Assembly (NCBI RefSeq): GCF_030463565.1
Contig: NC_134654.1
Coordinates: 15,206,202-15,270,201, forward strand
Source: Pelecanus crispus
Taxonomy: Eukaryota > Chordata > Aves > Pelecaniformes > Pelecanidae
Direction of reading: 5' to 3'
Length of the DNA: 64,000 bases
Shown one piece after another: positions 14,220 to 46,149 of this stretch. Position 1 is the stretch's first letter. Every line of letters starts with the position of its first letter. Below the pieces are notes generated by a model that saw only the letters and a program-made list of their open reading frames with translations, made no database searches and was not told the DNA's origin. The translations under genes were made by a program, and so were the position numbers.

Positions 14220-17200
14220 AAAGTTTATTTAAGTTGAAAAAACTATCAACCAAACAGGTTGCACGTAAAGACTCAGAGAACATCATGTACCAGGAAGATT
14301 TGTTGAAAATACATTTTAAGTCAATTCAGGTAAACATACCAGGTAAGTTGTAGAAGTACTTTATATATCTATGCAGATGTAGATATGATATTGATGTGAT
14401 GAGTCTATTGTCTATCTTGACTGATGTGGTGTTGTTCGTGCTACTTATTTTCACATGATATATGCAGATGTGAATTTATCAAAAGCTTAAGTATGTCTGG
14501 AGTCTTTTACAGCAATTTATCTGTCAAGAAAAGTGCCATACATTTATTGTGTCAGTTTCTAAACACGTGTTGTACCAGCTGGTTTATCTGCATGGTTTCT
14601 GTAAATTCTGCTATTGATCAATCAAGGCATCATCACAGAAACAACATCTTCATAAGTTCTCATAATTCTGGCTTTGTCAAACTATATATAAAATGTAAAT
14701 GCAAGCCTGTTTTGGTAGCTGAAACATTAGATACCATGCAAAGCATGACCTGCAAGTTTTGTGCATTTGATTATCTTATAAATTCTTTGCTCTTTGTGGA
14801 TAAAAGAGTGTTTGTTTCCTCTGTTCCTGTGCTTCTGGCAAGACTCCTCAGTTCCCTGCATTTACTGCAGGGTGCAACACCACACCTGTTCATAGCACTA
14901 AATAGCTTTGATCCTATTACAGTTACCCAGTATCTTTTCCATTGGATGCTCATGAGGAGATAATTTTCCTAGTACAAGTGGTCAGTGAAGTAAGCCTGCC
15001 TATACTAAGTCCCCAAACCACTGATTGATAAGTTGCTGCATCTGCAACTGTCTGACACCACTGGGACAGATGGACATTTTGGTCTGAACTAGTGTATCTA
15101 TTCTCATGTTTCATACCCAATCCCCTTTTCCTAGGCCTTTAAGCAGATACATATGTCTTCCTCATAACATCCACCTTTCAGACTTTTTATCACTGCACAT
15201 TAACAGATTATTGTGTTGCTGTTATTGCAGTACACCAGGAAGAATGAAAGGGGAAGAGAGGCAACTAAATTCTTGTTGTTCCCCATCAGTTTAAACAGCT
15301 TCTGAAAGTATAATTTTTTGTGGCTTTAGCCTTTATGTAGGAGTCTTCCATTACATCTCCAGTGATGCAAAGTTGCCTGGCCTTTAAGATCATTAATCTG
15401 CACTAATAATTCTATAAGTTTGGACTGTATCCTTAACTGTTTGTGCAGTCTCTGAAAGACACAAAGATACTCTATCATATACATTATCAGTGTTCATTAT
15501 GGGATAAAGCCCATTCCCTGTGCTTTAAATTATGTGTTTGAAAAGTTGTGTGGGACTGGTTCTTGAGAAAAGGAGGAAAAGAAACACCATCCACAAGACG
15601 CAGAACTGTGACATGACTCACTGCAATTTAATGCCATGGTAACCCTACAGTTTCATTTGGTAATGTCCTGTTTATTGAAAGCTTTTTGGCATACAGTCTC
15701 CTATTCCATGGGCAGAAGAGTGAGAATTCCTCCATAGCTCTTCTCAGATTAGACAGAATGATCAGTGATGGCAGAAAAAATGCATATTCAAGGAAAGATG
15801 TATCTTCAAATACATTTCTGAACTCAGTAAGGGTTCCTGCATTTAATAGAAACAAATGTATTGAGCTTTGAAAATATGTACTAAATGTTCATCTTCCCAG
15901 CCTGACTTTAAATGACACTCTTTTCTAATGAAAGTTGAAACATAATTTATGTAAAGGGAAAAGAAAGTTAATCTAAACTTGTCAAAAGTGTATGATACTG
16001 CATGCTGATTTTCTCCACCACTGAGCAGGAGTTTGACACTGCACCAAGGCCAAATAGAATTAATGATAATCTATGAGGGATTCCTTTCTAAAAATATATT
16101 TGCAAGCTTTTTTCACAGCTGTCAGCTACCCGGAGTATAGAAGAGCTTCTGTTGTAATACTGGAACATGGGCATTGAAGATGTCTTTCAGCTAACTACTG
16201 AACACTGCAAAATGGTCACTGATATATATTGTGTAACTTGGGGGAAAGGTGATCTCTAGCCTAAATTTATTGTTCTATCTTTTTTCCCAGCATAAAGCAG
16301 TGATATGATCATATCTTCACATAGTTTCACCAGCTGTAAAGTTGGCAGCGATCCATATTCTGTGCAAGTTACTGACAAGAACTATTTATTACCCTGTGGA
16401 CTGTGGGGCTATTTCACTGTAAATGACAGGTCTTCTACTTCTTTCTGACCTTCCTGAGGCAACCAAATTAGAAAGCAATTCATTACCAGGGCATCATTTG
16501 TACCTTGGCATTGTGAAGGCAACAAACCACTTTTTTCCCAGGCAACTCTGGCAGCAAAAGGAGAAGTAGAGGCAGGAGCAATTGAAACAATATGGATTGT
16601 TTGCTCCCACTTAGAGCTGGTCTCACAACTGTACCATGTCCTTATACAAGAGCAAATTATATTGTGTATTTGGGATGTTATCTAGTAGCAGCTGAGAAAA
16701 AAATTGGTGTTGGGAAAAAAAATGTCTTGACTTCCACTCCAGAATTGTTCAGCTAATAAAATGATAACAATTGTACATTCCGCCTGTTGCCAAATAGAAA
16801 AAATGAATAGTAAAAAGTGGCCAAGACCAGATGGGATTTACACATGATTTCCAAAAACGTGCAGGGATCAAACAGGTGAACTACTGGCTGTGGTGTGTGA
16901 GCTCTTACTAAAACTACCTTACTTTTGGAGATCTGGAAGTTGTCTAGTACAATGCTAATTTTTAAAAAGTGTTTTCAGGGAACTGTGGCACGTAAATCTG
17001 GTGCATGTACTAGGAAAACAGTAGAGGCTAATAATGAGTAGAATTTGAGGACCCACTGGTAAATATAACATACTGAGAAAAATAACATTTGTAAAGGGAA
17101 GTCATATTCCACAAACTTAGTGGAGAAGCAAAAATAGGTGGATAGGTAGGAGAACCAGCTGGTATTGCTTTAATGAACATCTAAAAGCCATGTGAGAAGG

Positions 17201-17730
17201 TATATCACCTTTCTTAAAGAAGCTAAGTGTGTGTCTGTGTTGTTACATGAGATAGTTCTGAGAAGTGATCCTGGACAAGGACAGGCTGATAATCATAGCT
17301 GCAGACATGTGAGTGTCCCTGGGGATGGTCTCTGAGTGTCCCTTCCCCTTCTACCCAGCTGAAGCCATTTGAAGGAACTCCTGGATACTCTTGCAACAGC
17401 AATTCAGCAAGCCCAGGATTTTAGAGTAAAATGCAACATACTGGATCCGATAGCCTGAAAGCAGCAAGATTGCCACAGCTCCATGCCCTCAGGTCCAAGT
17501 AGTACTGATGCTGTAGATGTATTCCCAGCAGGCACACACACACAAAGCACATGTATACACCCTGTGGGGGACTCACACAGCTACAGTCTACACATTATTG
17601 ACAGTGTTCACATATGCACTATCCCCATATTTACAGTATTTAGACCTACAAGTTTCATTTCAAACAAAGAATTAAAAAGGTGGCGTGTAGAGACAAAGGA
17701 GGTAGGGAAAGGACATAAAACACAAAACCC
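14220..17730. other. Palindrome spacer, second half: no gene recognised
   Basis: AT-rich noncoding DNA. The longest frame (14424-14963 plus, 179 codons) has no recognisable domain. I see no MYH exons and no repeat family I can name. Confidence 0.5.
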
Positions 17731-17855
17731 TGAATCATAGAATCACAGAATCGTAGAATCATAGAATCGTTTAGGTTGGAAAAGACCTTTAAGATCATCA
17801 AGTCCAACCATTAACCTAACACTACCAAGTCCACCACTAAACCAATTAAGGGTCA
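17731..17855 (-). mobile_element. CR1 3'-end fragment at inner end of right arm
   Basis: Mirror of 8658-8766, but with two or three more octamer-like units (GAATCATA, GAATCACA) continuing past the arm end to 17731. The right copy thus has the longer tail, and the left copy switches to unrelated DNA at 8767. Confidence 0.85.
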
Positions 17856-17920
17856 AGTAATAATGACATGTTTCCTGGCTTGGTGGCTGGATTATTTTTT
17901 AATGAAAGTAAAAAACACTA

Positions 17921-19608
17921 GGAATTATTAAGGTTGGAAAGGATCTCTAAGATCATCAGTCCAACCATCAACCCAACACCACCATGCCCACTAAACCATG
18001 TCTCAAAGTGCCATGTCTACATGTCTTTTGAACACCTCCAGGGATGGTGACTCCACCACCTCTCTGGGCAGCCTGTTCCAATGCTTGAAGACTCTTTCCG
18101 TGAAGAAATTTTTCCTAATGTCCAATCGAAACCTCCCCTGACACAGCTTGAGGCTATTTCCTCTCATCCTATCGCTAGTTGCTTGGGAGAAGAGACCAAC
18201 ACCCACCTCACTACAACCTCCTTTCAGGTAGTTGTAGAGAGCTATAAGGTCTCCCCTCAGCCACCTCTTCTCCAGGCTTAAACAATCCCAGTTCCCTCAG
18301 CTGCTCCTCATAGAATCAGCTTTGTTGCCCTTCACCAGCTTTGTCGCCCTTCTCTGGACACGCTCCAGCACCTCAATGTCCTTCTTGCACTGAGGGGCCC
18401 AAAACTGGACACAGTATTCCAGGTGCGGTCTCACCAGTGCCGAGTACAGGGGGTCGATCATTTCCCTGTTCCTGCTGGCCACACTATTCCTGATACAAGC
18501 CAGGATGCTGTTGGCCGCCTTGGCCACCTGGGCACACTGTTGGCTCATGTTCAGCCGGCTGTCAACCAACACCCCCAGGTCCTTTTCCGCCAGGCAGCTT
18601 TCCAGCCACTCTTCCCCAAGCCTGTAGCGCTGCATGGGCTTGTTGTGACCGAAGTGTAGGACCCGACACTTGGCCTTGTTGAACCTCATACAACTGGCCT
18701 TGGCCCATCGATCCAGCCTGTCCAGATCCCTCTGCAGGGCCATCCTACCCTCGAGCTGATCAACACTCCCACCTATTTTGGTGTCGTCTGCAAACTTACT
18801 GAGGGTGCACTCAATCCCCTCATCCAGATTGTTGATAAGGATATTAAACAAGGCTGGCCCCAAAACAGAGTCCTGGGGAACACCGCTCGTGACCGGCTGC
18901 CACCTGGACTTAACTCCATTCACCACTACTCTCTGGGCTCGGCCACCCAACCAGTTTTTTACTCAGCGAAGACTACGCCCGTCCAAGCCATGAGCTGCCA
19001 GCTTCCCAAGGAGAATATTGTGGGAAACGGTGTCAAAAGCTTTGCTAAAGTCCAGGTAAATGACATCCACAGCCTTTCCATCGTCTACCAGGCGGGTCAC
19101 CAGGTCATAAAAGGAGATCAGGTTGGTCAAGCAGGACCTGCCTTTCATGAAGACATGCTGGCTGGGCCTGATCCCCTGGTTGACCTGCACATGCCTGTTG
19201 AGTGTACTCAAAATGAACCACTCCATAATTTTCCCTGGCACCGAGGTCAGGTTGACAGGCCTGTAGTTCCCCAGGTCCTCCTTCCAGCCCTTCTTGTAGA
19301 TGGGCGTCACATTGGCAAGCCTCCAGTCATCAGGGACCTCCCCTGTTAACCAGGACTGCTGATAGATGATGGAGAGTGGCTTGAGAGGCACCTCCACCAG
19401 TTCCGTCGGTACTGTTGGGTGGATCCCATCCAGCCCCATAGACTTGTGAGTGTCCAGGTGGCGTAGCAGGTCGTTAACTGCTTCTTCTTGGATTATGGGG
19501 GCTTCATTCTGCTCCCCACCCCTGTCTTCCAGCTCAGGGGGCTGAATACCCTGGGGATAACAGGTCTGAGTATTAAAGTCTGAGGAATAATAGGAAGGAA
19601 TTAATAGG
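17921..19608 (-). mobile_element. CR1 LINE, broken reverse transcriptase (right arm)
   Basis: Reverse-complement copy of the CR1 at 6905-8592 with the same in-frame stop and frameshift. It is the same insertion duplicated with the arm, not an independent insertion. Confidence 0.95.
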
Positions 19609-19612
19609 AAGG

Positions 19613-21172
19613 TGAGGCTGAAATTTGCACCTTTCATCCTCCTAAAGGCCCACAGTGTTCCTGAACTGGAGCCCTATTACCAGACTTCCTAAAATTAGAA
19701 ACTTCTGTAAGTTGAGGACACTCATTTGCAATTGTCAATACCTCTTTGTAACTCAACTTCCAACAAGTGGTTTGCAGAGAACATGGCCTTAGCTTTCCAG
19801 CCTCTACCTGCTCCATGGTCAATATAGTTAGGACTCTCTTTATGGTGGCTAACAGTTTTTCAAAAGAAACCAACTCTACTCACAAAGCCAATTTACACAC
19901 CAGTCTTCACATACACAATACTGTGTATGTATTTCTCAGTCAATCACCCTGGTTAGTCCAGGAGTTTCCCTCACAGTATTCCAAAGGTTTGGTAAATAAT
20001 TGTAACAGATAGAACACATTTTCAAAAGGATCAGTTCCCTCCCCATATTGGAAATATTGAATCTGCTATTTTGGGAACACTCACAGCTCAGCTGGCTCCT
20101 GCCGACTATGCCATATGTTAAAGGAAAATACACCATACTGGGTCTGACAGCCCAAGAGATGCAAGGTTGACGCAGCTCCGTGCCTCCAGATCCATGCCCC
20201 CTGGTGCATGCCCCCTGTAGCAAGGTTTAAGATGTATTCCCAGGAGACACAAACACACACAGAGCAAAAGTATATGCCCCATATATGTGTTAATATACAT
20301 AAATACATCTATACATATATAAATCTATATATATGTACATATATACATATCTACATGACTGGTCCTACAGATCACAAACAGACACTTGAGTGCTTACACA
20401 AACACAGACACCACCAACAGCCTCATCTGGTCCCCCTCTCTGACTGAGCAGGATGGCTGCCTACTAGCAAGAATATAGATACATGTGTAAAAGGTGGATC
20501 CCTCCAGCAGCTGGGCTCAGACACTCGGTCTGACCAGTAGCTGCCCCTGGATTGCAGCCTCCCCAGTTGCTGGCACCTGGATATACAGATCCCTGAGGCT
20601 GCAGCCCAACTCCAGTTGCTGGTACAGACTGTTCCCCACCCACATGCAGCTGACCGGGACTCCCTTGGTCCCATAGCCCCTCAAGACACAGGTGGTCTCA
20701 TACCCAGGGCTGGCCCTTGGAGACCCACTCACCCTTTGTTCCCAGGCCATCTCACCTGCTCACCAGCTGGTCTGGCTTGATCTTCACTAGCAAATACATA
20801 CACTTACATATTGGTACTCAGTCCAGTTGTTGCGTCATAGACACATGGGCCCTCCAGCCCATGGTCTGACTCCAGGTGCTGCACTCATACCCTATACACA
20901 CTGAGTAGGGAATCCTCACCCAGGACAGACCTAGAAAGGAGTTTAATAACAAGACAGGACAGACTGCAATAATCAGCTGAAGTGTACATATGACCTGCAG
21001 CACTCCACAGTCAGAGGAGGTTTGCTGTACTTGCCACAGCATTGCATAGCCCTGTGACCACACCAGCTGATGTCCATGGGTGATGAGGTGTTGTCTGTCC
21101 CACAGGAATAATGTTATCTACTGCTGCCAGTGGGCTTACAAACTCCCTCTCATGGCTGAGCTACCCTGTTAG
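19613..21172. other. Unidentified, possibly repeat-derived stretch, right arm
   Basis: Reverse complement of 5341-6900. It lies downstream of gene A's 3' end. No gene can be supported. Confidence 0.35.
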
Positions 21173-23913
21173 GTTGACCTGTCAATCTTGGTTTCTATAA
21201 TGAACTGATACAGATCCCAGAGTTTGGAGGGCTTTTGTAGCCCATATTTGTAATCCAGGGTTTCATCCTGTGCATACACTGCAAAATAGATAGGAAAGAG
21301 CCTGTGTAAAAGCAAAATCCTGTCTTTACACTGGAATGCAAGAAAAGCTATTTGCAAAGAAGGTAGCTACTATCTATAAAGCTTGTATCTGTGGACAGTA
21401 ATGGTTTGGACCACAATCTAGTTAGAAGTCCACACACTCCCTGAAAGAAAAACATGATCTACTTGAGTCAGAGGCAGACAAAAACCCCCATCATGAAACG
21501 TAGGAAGTGGGGCCCCCAAAAGCGCAAATAGTTCTTTGGCAAGTAAGGGTGTTTCTGAGCAAGGAGGTTTTCTGCTGCTTTTGTTTCTGTGACAAACACG
21601 AAAACGGGGCTTTCTACATAGTATAAAGGCTCCTTGCTGATTTGTCATTTTTTTTCTTCCTCTGAAAGGAACTTGGTAGGAATACTTTTCACAGGTGGCA
21701 ATCAATCCCACAGACTTCATTTCTCAGGTGTCTGACATGTGACTCTGGGAACAGGTTTGGAAATATGGTGACATTCAGCTAGGACTGCAGTCAGGGGAAG
21801 CTGCCCTATAAAGCTGTAAAATGCTTATCAAAGCCTTGAAATTGAATGCTAAAAATAGTGACTACTTTTGACCTTGATTACCTATCAGTGATGAAACAGT
21901 AACATACCTCTTCATGTTACCGGATTGTTGCTAAAAAAATAGCTTTGGAAACTTTATATATTATGTGTGTGTGTATGTATGTGTGTGTGTATATATATGT
22001 ATATATGTATGTGTATGTATATCTACACACATAGATATATAAGTATGCATAAATTGCATATAGTAAATACATTAAAATGTAATGTTTCACACAGGTATCT
22101 CACAACCTTGGAAAGCCTGTGACAAATTTAGTATTTCCATCTTCAGTCTTGGTTTGAATAATACTCGTTAAACATAAAACAAAAGTGAAAAATTACTGAA
22201 TAGTTCTCAGTCACTGAAAGCAGTCTTTCATGTGTCTTAAATTAAGAATCAGGCCTGTGGAAAACAACTAAAGGTTATACAACCTTTATATAACATATTC
22301 CGAAGTGACTGTGGTAGACTGAACACCAGTGATAATTCTGTCCTTTCCTAACCACTCCATGGTTAAGAAGCTTAATAACTATTTTTTAAGAGGAAATGGG
22401 AGGGTTACGAATGACTGGCAAACCATTTGGAATGGAACCATTCTGAGACCTGCAGTATTGTTTAGTCTAACCTGTGTTCACTGAGAAGTACAATGGCTGT
22501 AAGATTGGTCTAAGAAAGTGTTGTCTCAATGCCAAATGGCAGATGCATTGTGGGGTAGATCACTCCTCTCAGAAGCCAAATGAAGAAACTACAAACAGAA
22601 CTCTACTGCCTGCTCTGGACTGCTTCATAATACAGCAAATTGCACCACAACCTCATTGTCCAGTTATCACTGGGGTATGAAAGGAAGAAGATAATATGAG
22701 ACCTAAGAACATGGGAGAGATGAGGAAGAAAGTTTTAGGGTATGGGCCAACTTAAAATGAAGATAATTGAATTTTCTTGGTACTTGGGAACTCTGACAAG
22801 TCTTCAGGTTCATCATACCAATCAAAATAGGAGTTGGACAGGCCCATGTAACACTAGTGAATTGCCAGCCATTCAGTAGTGCTGATGGGTCTATCAAATG
22901 CAGTCATCCTTTTCCCAGATGAGTATTTCCTCTATTATCCTACAGAGACTGTTTTGATGTTTTTCATTGTAGATAATTACTTTTTATTCCTGAAGGCATA
23001 GCAGTGCATCTTCAACAGGAATGGTTGATTTTGCTTCCCCAATTATCTTATTTCCAGGTGGAATATGACAGAATACTGAGAAAGTCTCAGTGATTCAAAT
23101 CCCTTCACACTGTGGAAGGACAAGTGCTCTAAGTATTACATTATGACAAAGTGACACCTATTTCTCCTTGTTTTCAAAGAGGTGACCATGGATTCTCTGA
23201 TGTATGCTGATATCTACAAAGAATGAAAACACACATTTTGAGTGAGGCCAACCTAGGCAAAGTTATCTGGATTACCATGGAGACTACACAGGAGCTAAGT
23301 GGCTGTCTGACCAGCTTAGAAGATTCAGGGGACTTTTGGAAACAGAATATAAACAATGAATGACTATATCAGGTAGCTAGTTGTGCTGCCCTTGAAATGT
23401 TGGTTTGCACATCACTTTCATGAATGGCAGTTAAAAGTAGATCTCATTTTAGGTTTAAATGTCCTCTAATCTATGTTTCAAAGTGGCTTGATGGACTGAA
23501 GAAGTTTAACCTGAAAAAAGATCTTCTTGCAAATAAGACACATGATTTAATAGAATAATCAATGATTAGACTGGCTTACTGGAAGATGCAATAAATTCTT
23601 ATTCTTTGGACAGGACCTTTGAGTTAAAATCTATTGTATTCCTAAAGCAGAAGTTATAAGTGATAATTACATTCTGTTGCAAAGAAATGATGAATTTCTT
23701 CCTTAAGGAAGTCTTTAGATGAAATTCCATGGTGAGAATGAAGCAGGATATCTGAGTAGACCACTTCAACAGCGGCTGAAACACTTTGAAAATAACCTGA
23801 AGCAAGATTCTTAATGAAATGAATTTAAATAAGTAAGGAAAAATGTAAACCATATAAGAATTCAGGATAACGATTAAAATACAAGTGAACTTCTCAGTAT
23901 TTCCATGGGAAAA
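21173..23913. other. Noncoding DNA downstream of gene A
   Basis: Mirror of 2600-5340. It holds only the microsatellite at 21953-22074 and begins after the gene A poly(A) signal. Confidence 0.6.
21953..22074. repeat. GT/TA microsatellite, right arm
   Basis: Reverse complement of the tract at 4439-4560, with the same repeat length and interruptions. Confidence 0.85.
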
Positions 23914-23924
23914 TGTCTACAATT

Positions 23925-23930
23925 TTTATT
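23925..23930 (-). terminator. Poly(A) signal AATAAA of MYH gene A
   Basis: AATAAA on the minus strand, 111 nt after the TAA stop at 24042-24044. It gives a short 3' UTR of about 130-140 nt, typical for sarcomeric myosin genes. Confidence 0.8.
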
Positions 23931-24041
23931 ATCTAGGCATTATCTAGAGACTGATGAAGGACTAAGCAGTGATTACAAAATCAAAGTGATAGAATTTCAC
24001 ATTTTGTGTAATTCTCTTCCACATCACACCACTGGAGGCAT

Positions 24042-43809
<19,768 letters not shown>

Positions 43810-44470
43810 CTGTGAGAGTAAAAATACATTACAACAGCACATGATGGAAGAAACAGTCCCACAGCATAGCCAATTAGATGGTGCTAATTCAGAGCTCTGT
43901 TCTATAATATTCTTTCCTTTATTTCTGTTTTAGGTAGTGAGTTCTCTAGGCCTACTGCACCTCTCTAGGTGAAAATCAAATAATTGGTTAAGTTTTCCTT
44001 GAGAAACAGTTTCACCTTGATTGCAGGAAAGATATTCTGAACTTAGAATTCTTTTTTTAAACTCTTTTCTGAGTCCTTTACCATTTAGGAACCTCATTAT
44101 TGCAGTATGGCCAGCCTAACTGAAGTAGTATTTTAATAGTAATCACGGTATTTTTATACATTATAAAACTCATTCCACTCAGTATTCCACTGCTAACATG
44201 TGAAAAAAATTGCTTTGTCTTCTTAGCCAGCAAATACAGACTTCATGACACAACTTAGTATTATCAATTCAAATGCATTGGTACAATTGCCTGACTGATG
44301 TTTTTGTTCCTAAGTACATGATTTTCCACTTCATTAAAGTGTTATTAATCAAATGAGACCATTTTACAAAATAATTACATAAGGTTGTAAAATACACCCA
44401 GTCTTTCACCAGAAGTTTTATCATTGCCTATAATATCTCACATTTTCTTACAAGATTCCTAACAGGAATA

Positions 44471-44740
44471 ATACCAGCGTATTATATATATTAGTATACA
44501 CTGTTAGTATATAATATGCTAGTATATATTATAGTATACTAGTGTATATTATGTATATTGCATATATATTGTATATTGTATTTTTGTATAGATATTGTAT
44601 GCTATTATTACAATGTATCTTATGGTATTATTACAATATATTGTATATATAGTAGGTTAGTATACATTACGTTAACATATAATATATATAATATGTCAGT
44701 AGATTGCTGGTTTAAAGTATTTGATGGCTATTTTATTTTT
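44471..44740. repeat. TA-rich low-complexity tract
   Basis: Dense TATATT/AGTATA repeats in the 5' intron of gene A between noncoding exon 2 and the first coding exon. No coding content. Confidence 0.8.
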
Positions 44741-45653
44741 ACTTTTTTATATGATTTTTCCTGAAATCAATGATGTGCTAACTCTCTTCCACTTATTCTT
44801 TATGCATGATAGCTTGCTGACATTTTATAATTTTGAGGGATATATTCCAGTGACAATATTTGACAAAATTCATATAAATTAATGTAAAAAGTAAGCATGA
44901 ACGGTTAATTTTCCTGGGTGTAAATATTTAAAACTTTGAATTTAGTTGCTGTTCCATGTCTCTTTTTCTATTTATCCAAGTAGGTATCATCCTTTCTTCA
45001 TTTCCCTGTGATTATTAATATTTGCCTATGTAATTATATCACAATTCTGCAGTATTTTTGTAGGCACAAGCAAGCTTATAAAGAAGCTCAGACTGAAACA
45101 CTTTCTTTTAGCACTTTGATGTTTTGATACACAACATTCTAAGCCTCCATTCCCCAAGCTTCTCTATAAAAAAAGGAAAATATTACCATTATTTAATATT
45201 TATTTAAATATGTATATCTTTTTCTGTTGCTTCACAGCTAGGACTAGTGACCCCTGATGCTTGAGGTAAATGCAAAAAGAAAAAAAAAAAGTTTGCTTCA
45301 AGAGTATATTTGGTTTATGGACAAGTAATTGGAAACTACTTGTTGATGGGTTTTTCCTTCTTAGGACAGTTTCTCCTAAGCTTAGGACCTAATGTCCGTT
45401 AATGTAGGAAACTGGTCTCTGTAGAATGATCCTGGGGAGAATGTAAGCAATGCAGCAGTGATCAGTACTTTTAAGACCACTGTCTTTGAGAATCTTGTGG
45501 CAAAGATATCAGCAATCCAGCTCAATTCTCATACTGTATTTATACAATGGACATAAATATAAAGAATACACGGATGGCCAGCACACTTGCACAGAAGTCC
45601 TACCTTAGAGCATCTCCATCTGTCATTAAAGAGTGAATAAATCAAGATCTTAC

Positions 45654-45701
45654 CTTTTGTGAGACAAGATGGATGGCTTGCAGACTGGAAGCTGTTCAGT
45701 A
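45654..45701 (-). other. Gene A noncoding exon 2 (5' UTR)
   Basis: Acceptor ATTTTTTACAG before 45701 and donor AAAAG|GTAAGA at 45653. There is no ATG on the coding strand in this 48-nt exon. It fits the usual MYH arrangement of two short 5' UTR exons before the coding one. Predicted from splice signals only. Confidence 0.65.
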
Positions 45702-45934
45702 CTGTAAAAAATAATTAGCAACTGCCTTCTTATTGCTGCACAGAATTCCAGAGAAAATTTGTAGACAGAAAACACATGGATGCCTTGAAAGCAGACTGAA
45801 AATCCCAGCTGACACTAGCAGTCCCCCATTGAATGAATGTGAATGTCTGTAGGAATGCACTGGTGCTTGTGGAATGCAGGGCCAGTTTCCCTTCATCCCC
45901 TACCTCCCCAGTCCAAAGCCTCTGACACTCTTAC

Positions 45935-45956
45935 CTTAAAGATTTCTGAGGAAGGA
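45935..45956 (-). other. Gene A noncoding exon 1 and start site region
   Basis: The donor TTTAAG|GTAAGAG lies about 20 nt downstream of the start expected 25-30 nt after the TATA box at 45981-45987. The exact transcription start is inferred, not seen. Confidence 0.6.
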
Positions 45957-45980
45957 CAAGACACACTGATCCCAGGGTAC

Positions 45981-45987
45981 TTTTATA
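45981..45987 (-). promoter_or_regulatory. TATA box of MYH gene A (TATAAAA)
   Basis: CCCTATAAAAGTACC on the minus strand, 25-30 nt before the inferred exon 1. Sarcomeric MYH genes have TATA promoters. It lies about 2.2 kb upstream of the start codon because of two 5' introns. Confidence 0.75.
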
Positions 45988-46035
45988 GGGTCTGATCTGC
46001 ATACATAGCCACCACCTCCTCTTTCTTAGGTCAAA

Positions 46036-46138
46036 ACTTTTTTGGCAATCTTAACTCCTAGAAGAATTGCCATTCATATTAGAAGTGAATGGATATAATT
46101 AGACATAACAGGTCTGTGAATCAATCTCCTATAAATAA
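46036..46138 (-). promoter_or_regulatory. Muscle-type upstream elements: CArG-like and MEF2 site
   Basis: 46129-46138 (CTATAAATAA) fits the MEF2 consensus YTAWWWWTAR, about 140 bp upstream of the TATA box. 46036-46045 reads CCAAAAAAGT on the minus strand, one mismatch from a CArG box. Both element types are known in fast MYH proximal promoters. Function here is inferred from sequence and position. Confidence 0.5.
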
Positions 46139-46149
46139 TTTAAGAGAGC

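Noticed and set aside
44471-44740. TA-rich tract as a replication origin or matrix attachment site
   Set aside because: Low-complexity TA repeats are common in introns and nothing else supports such a role.
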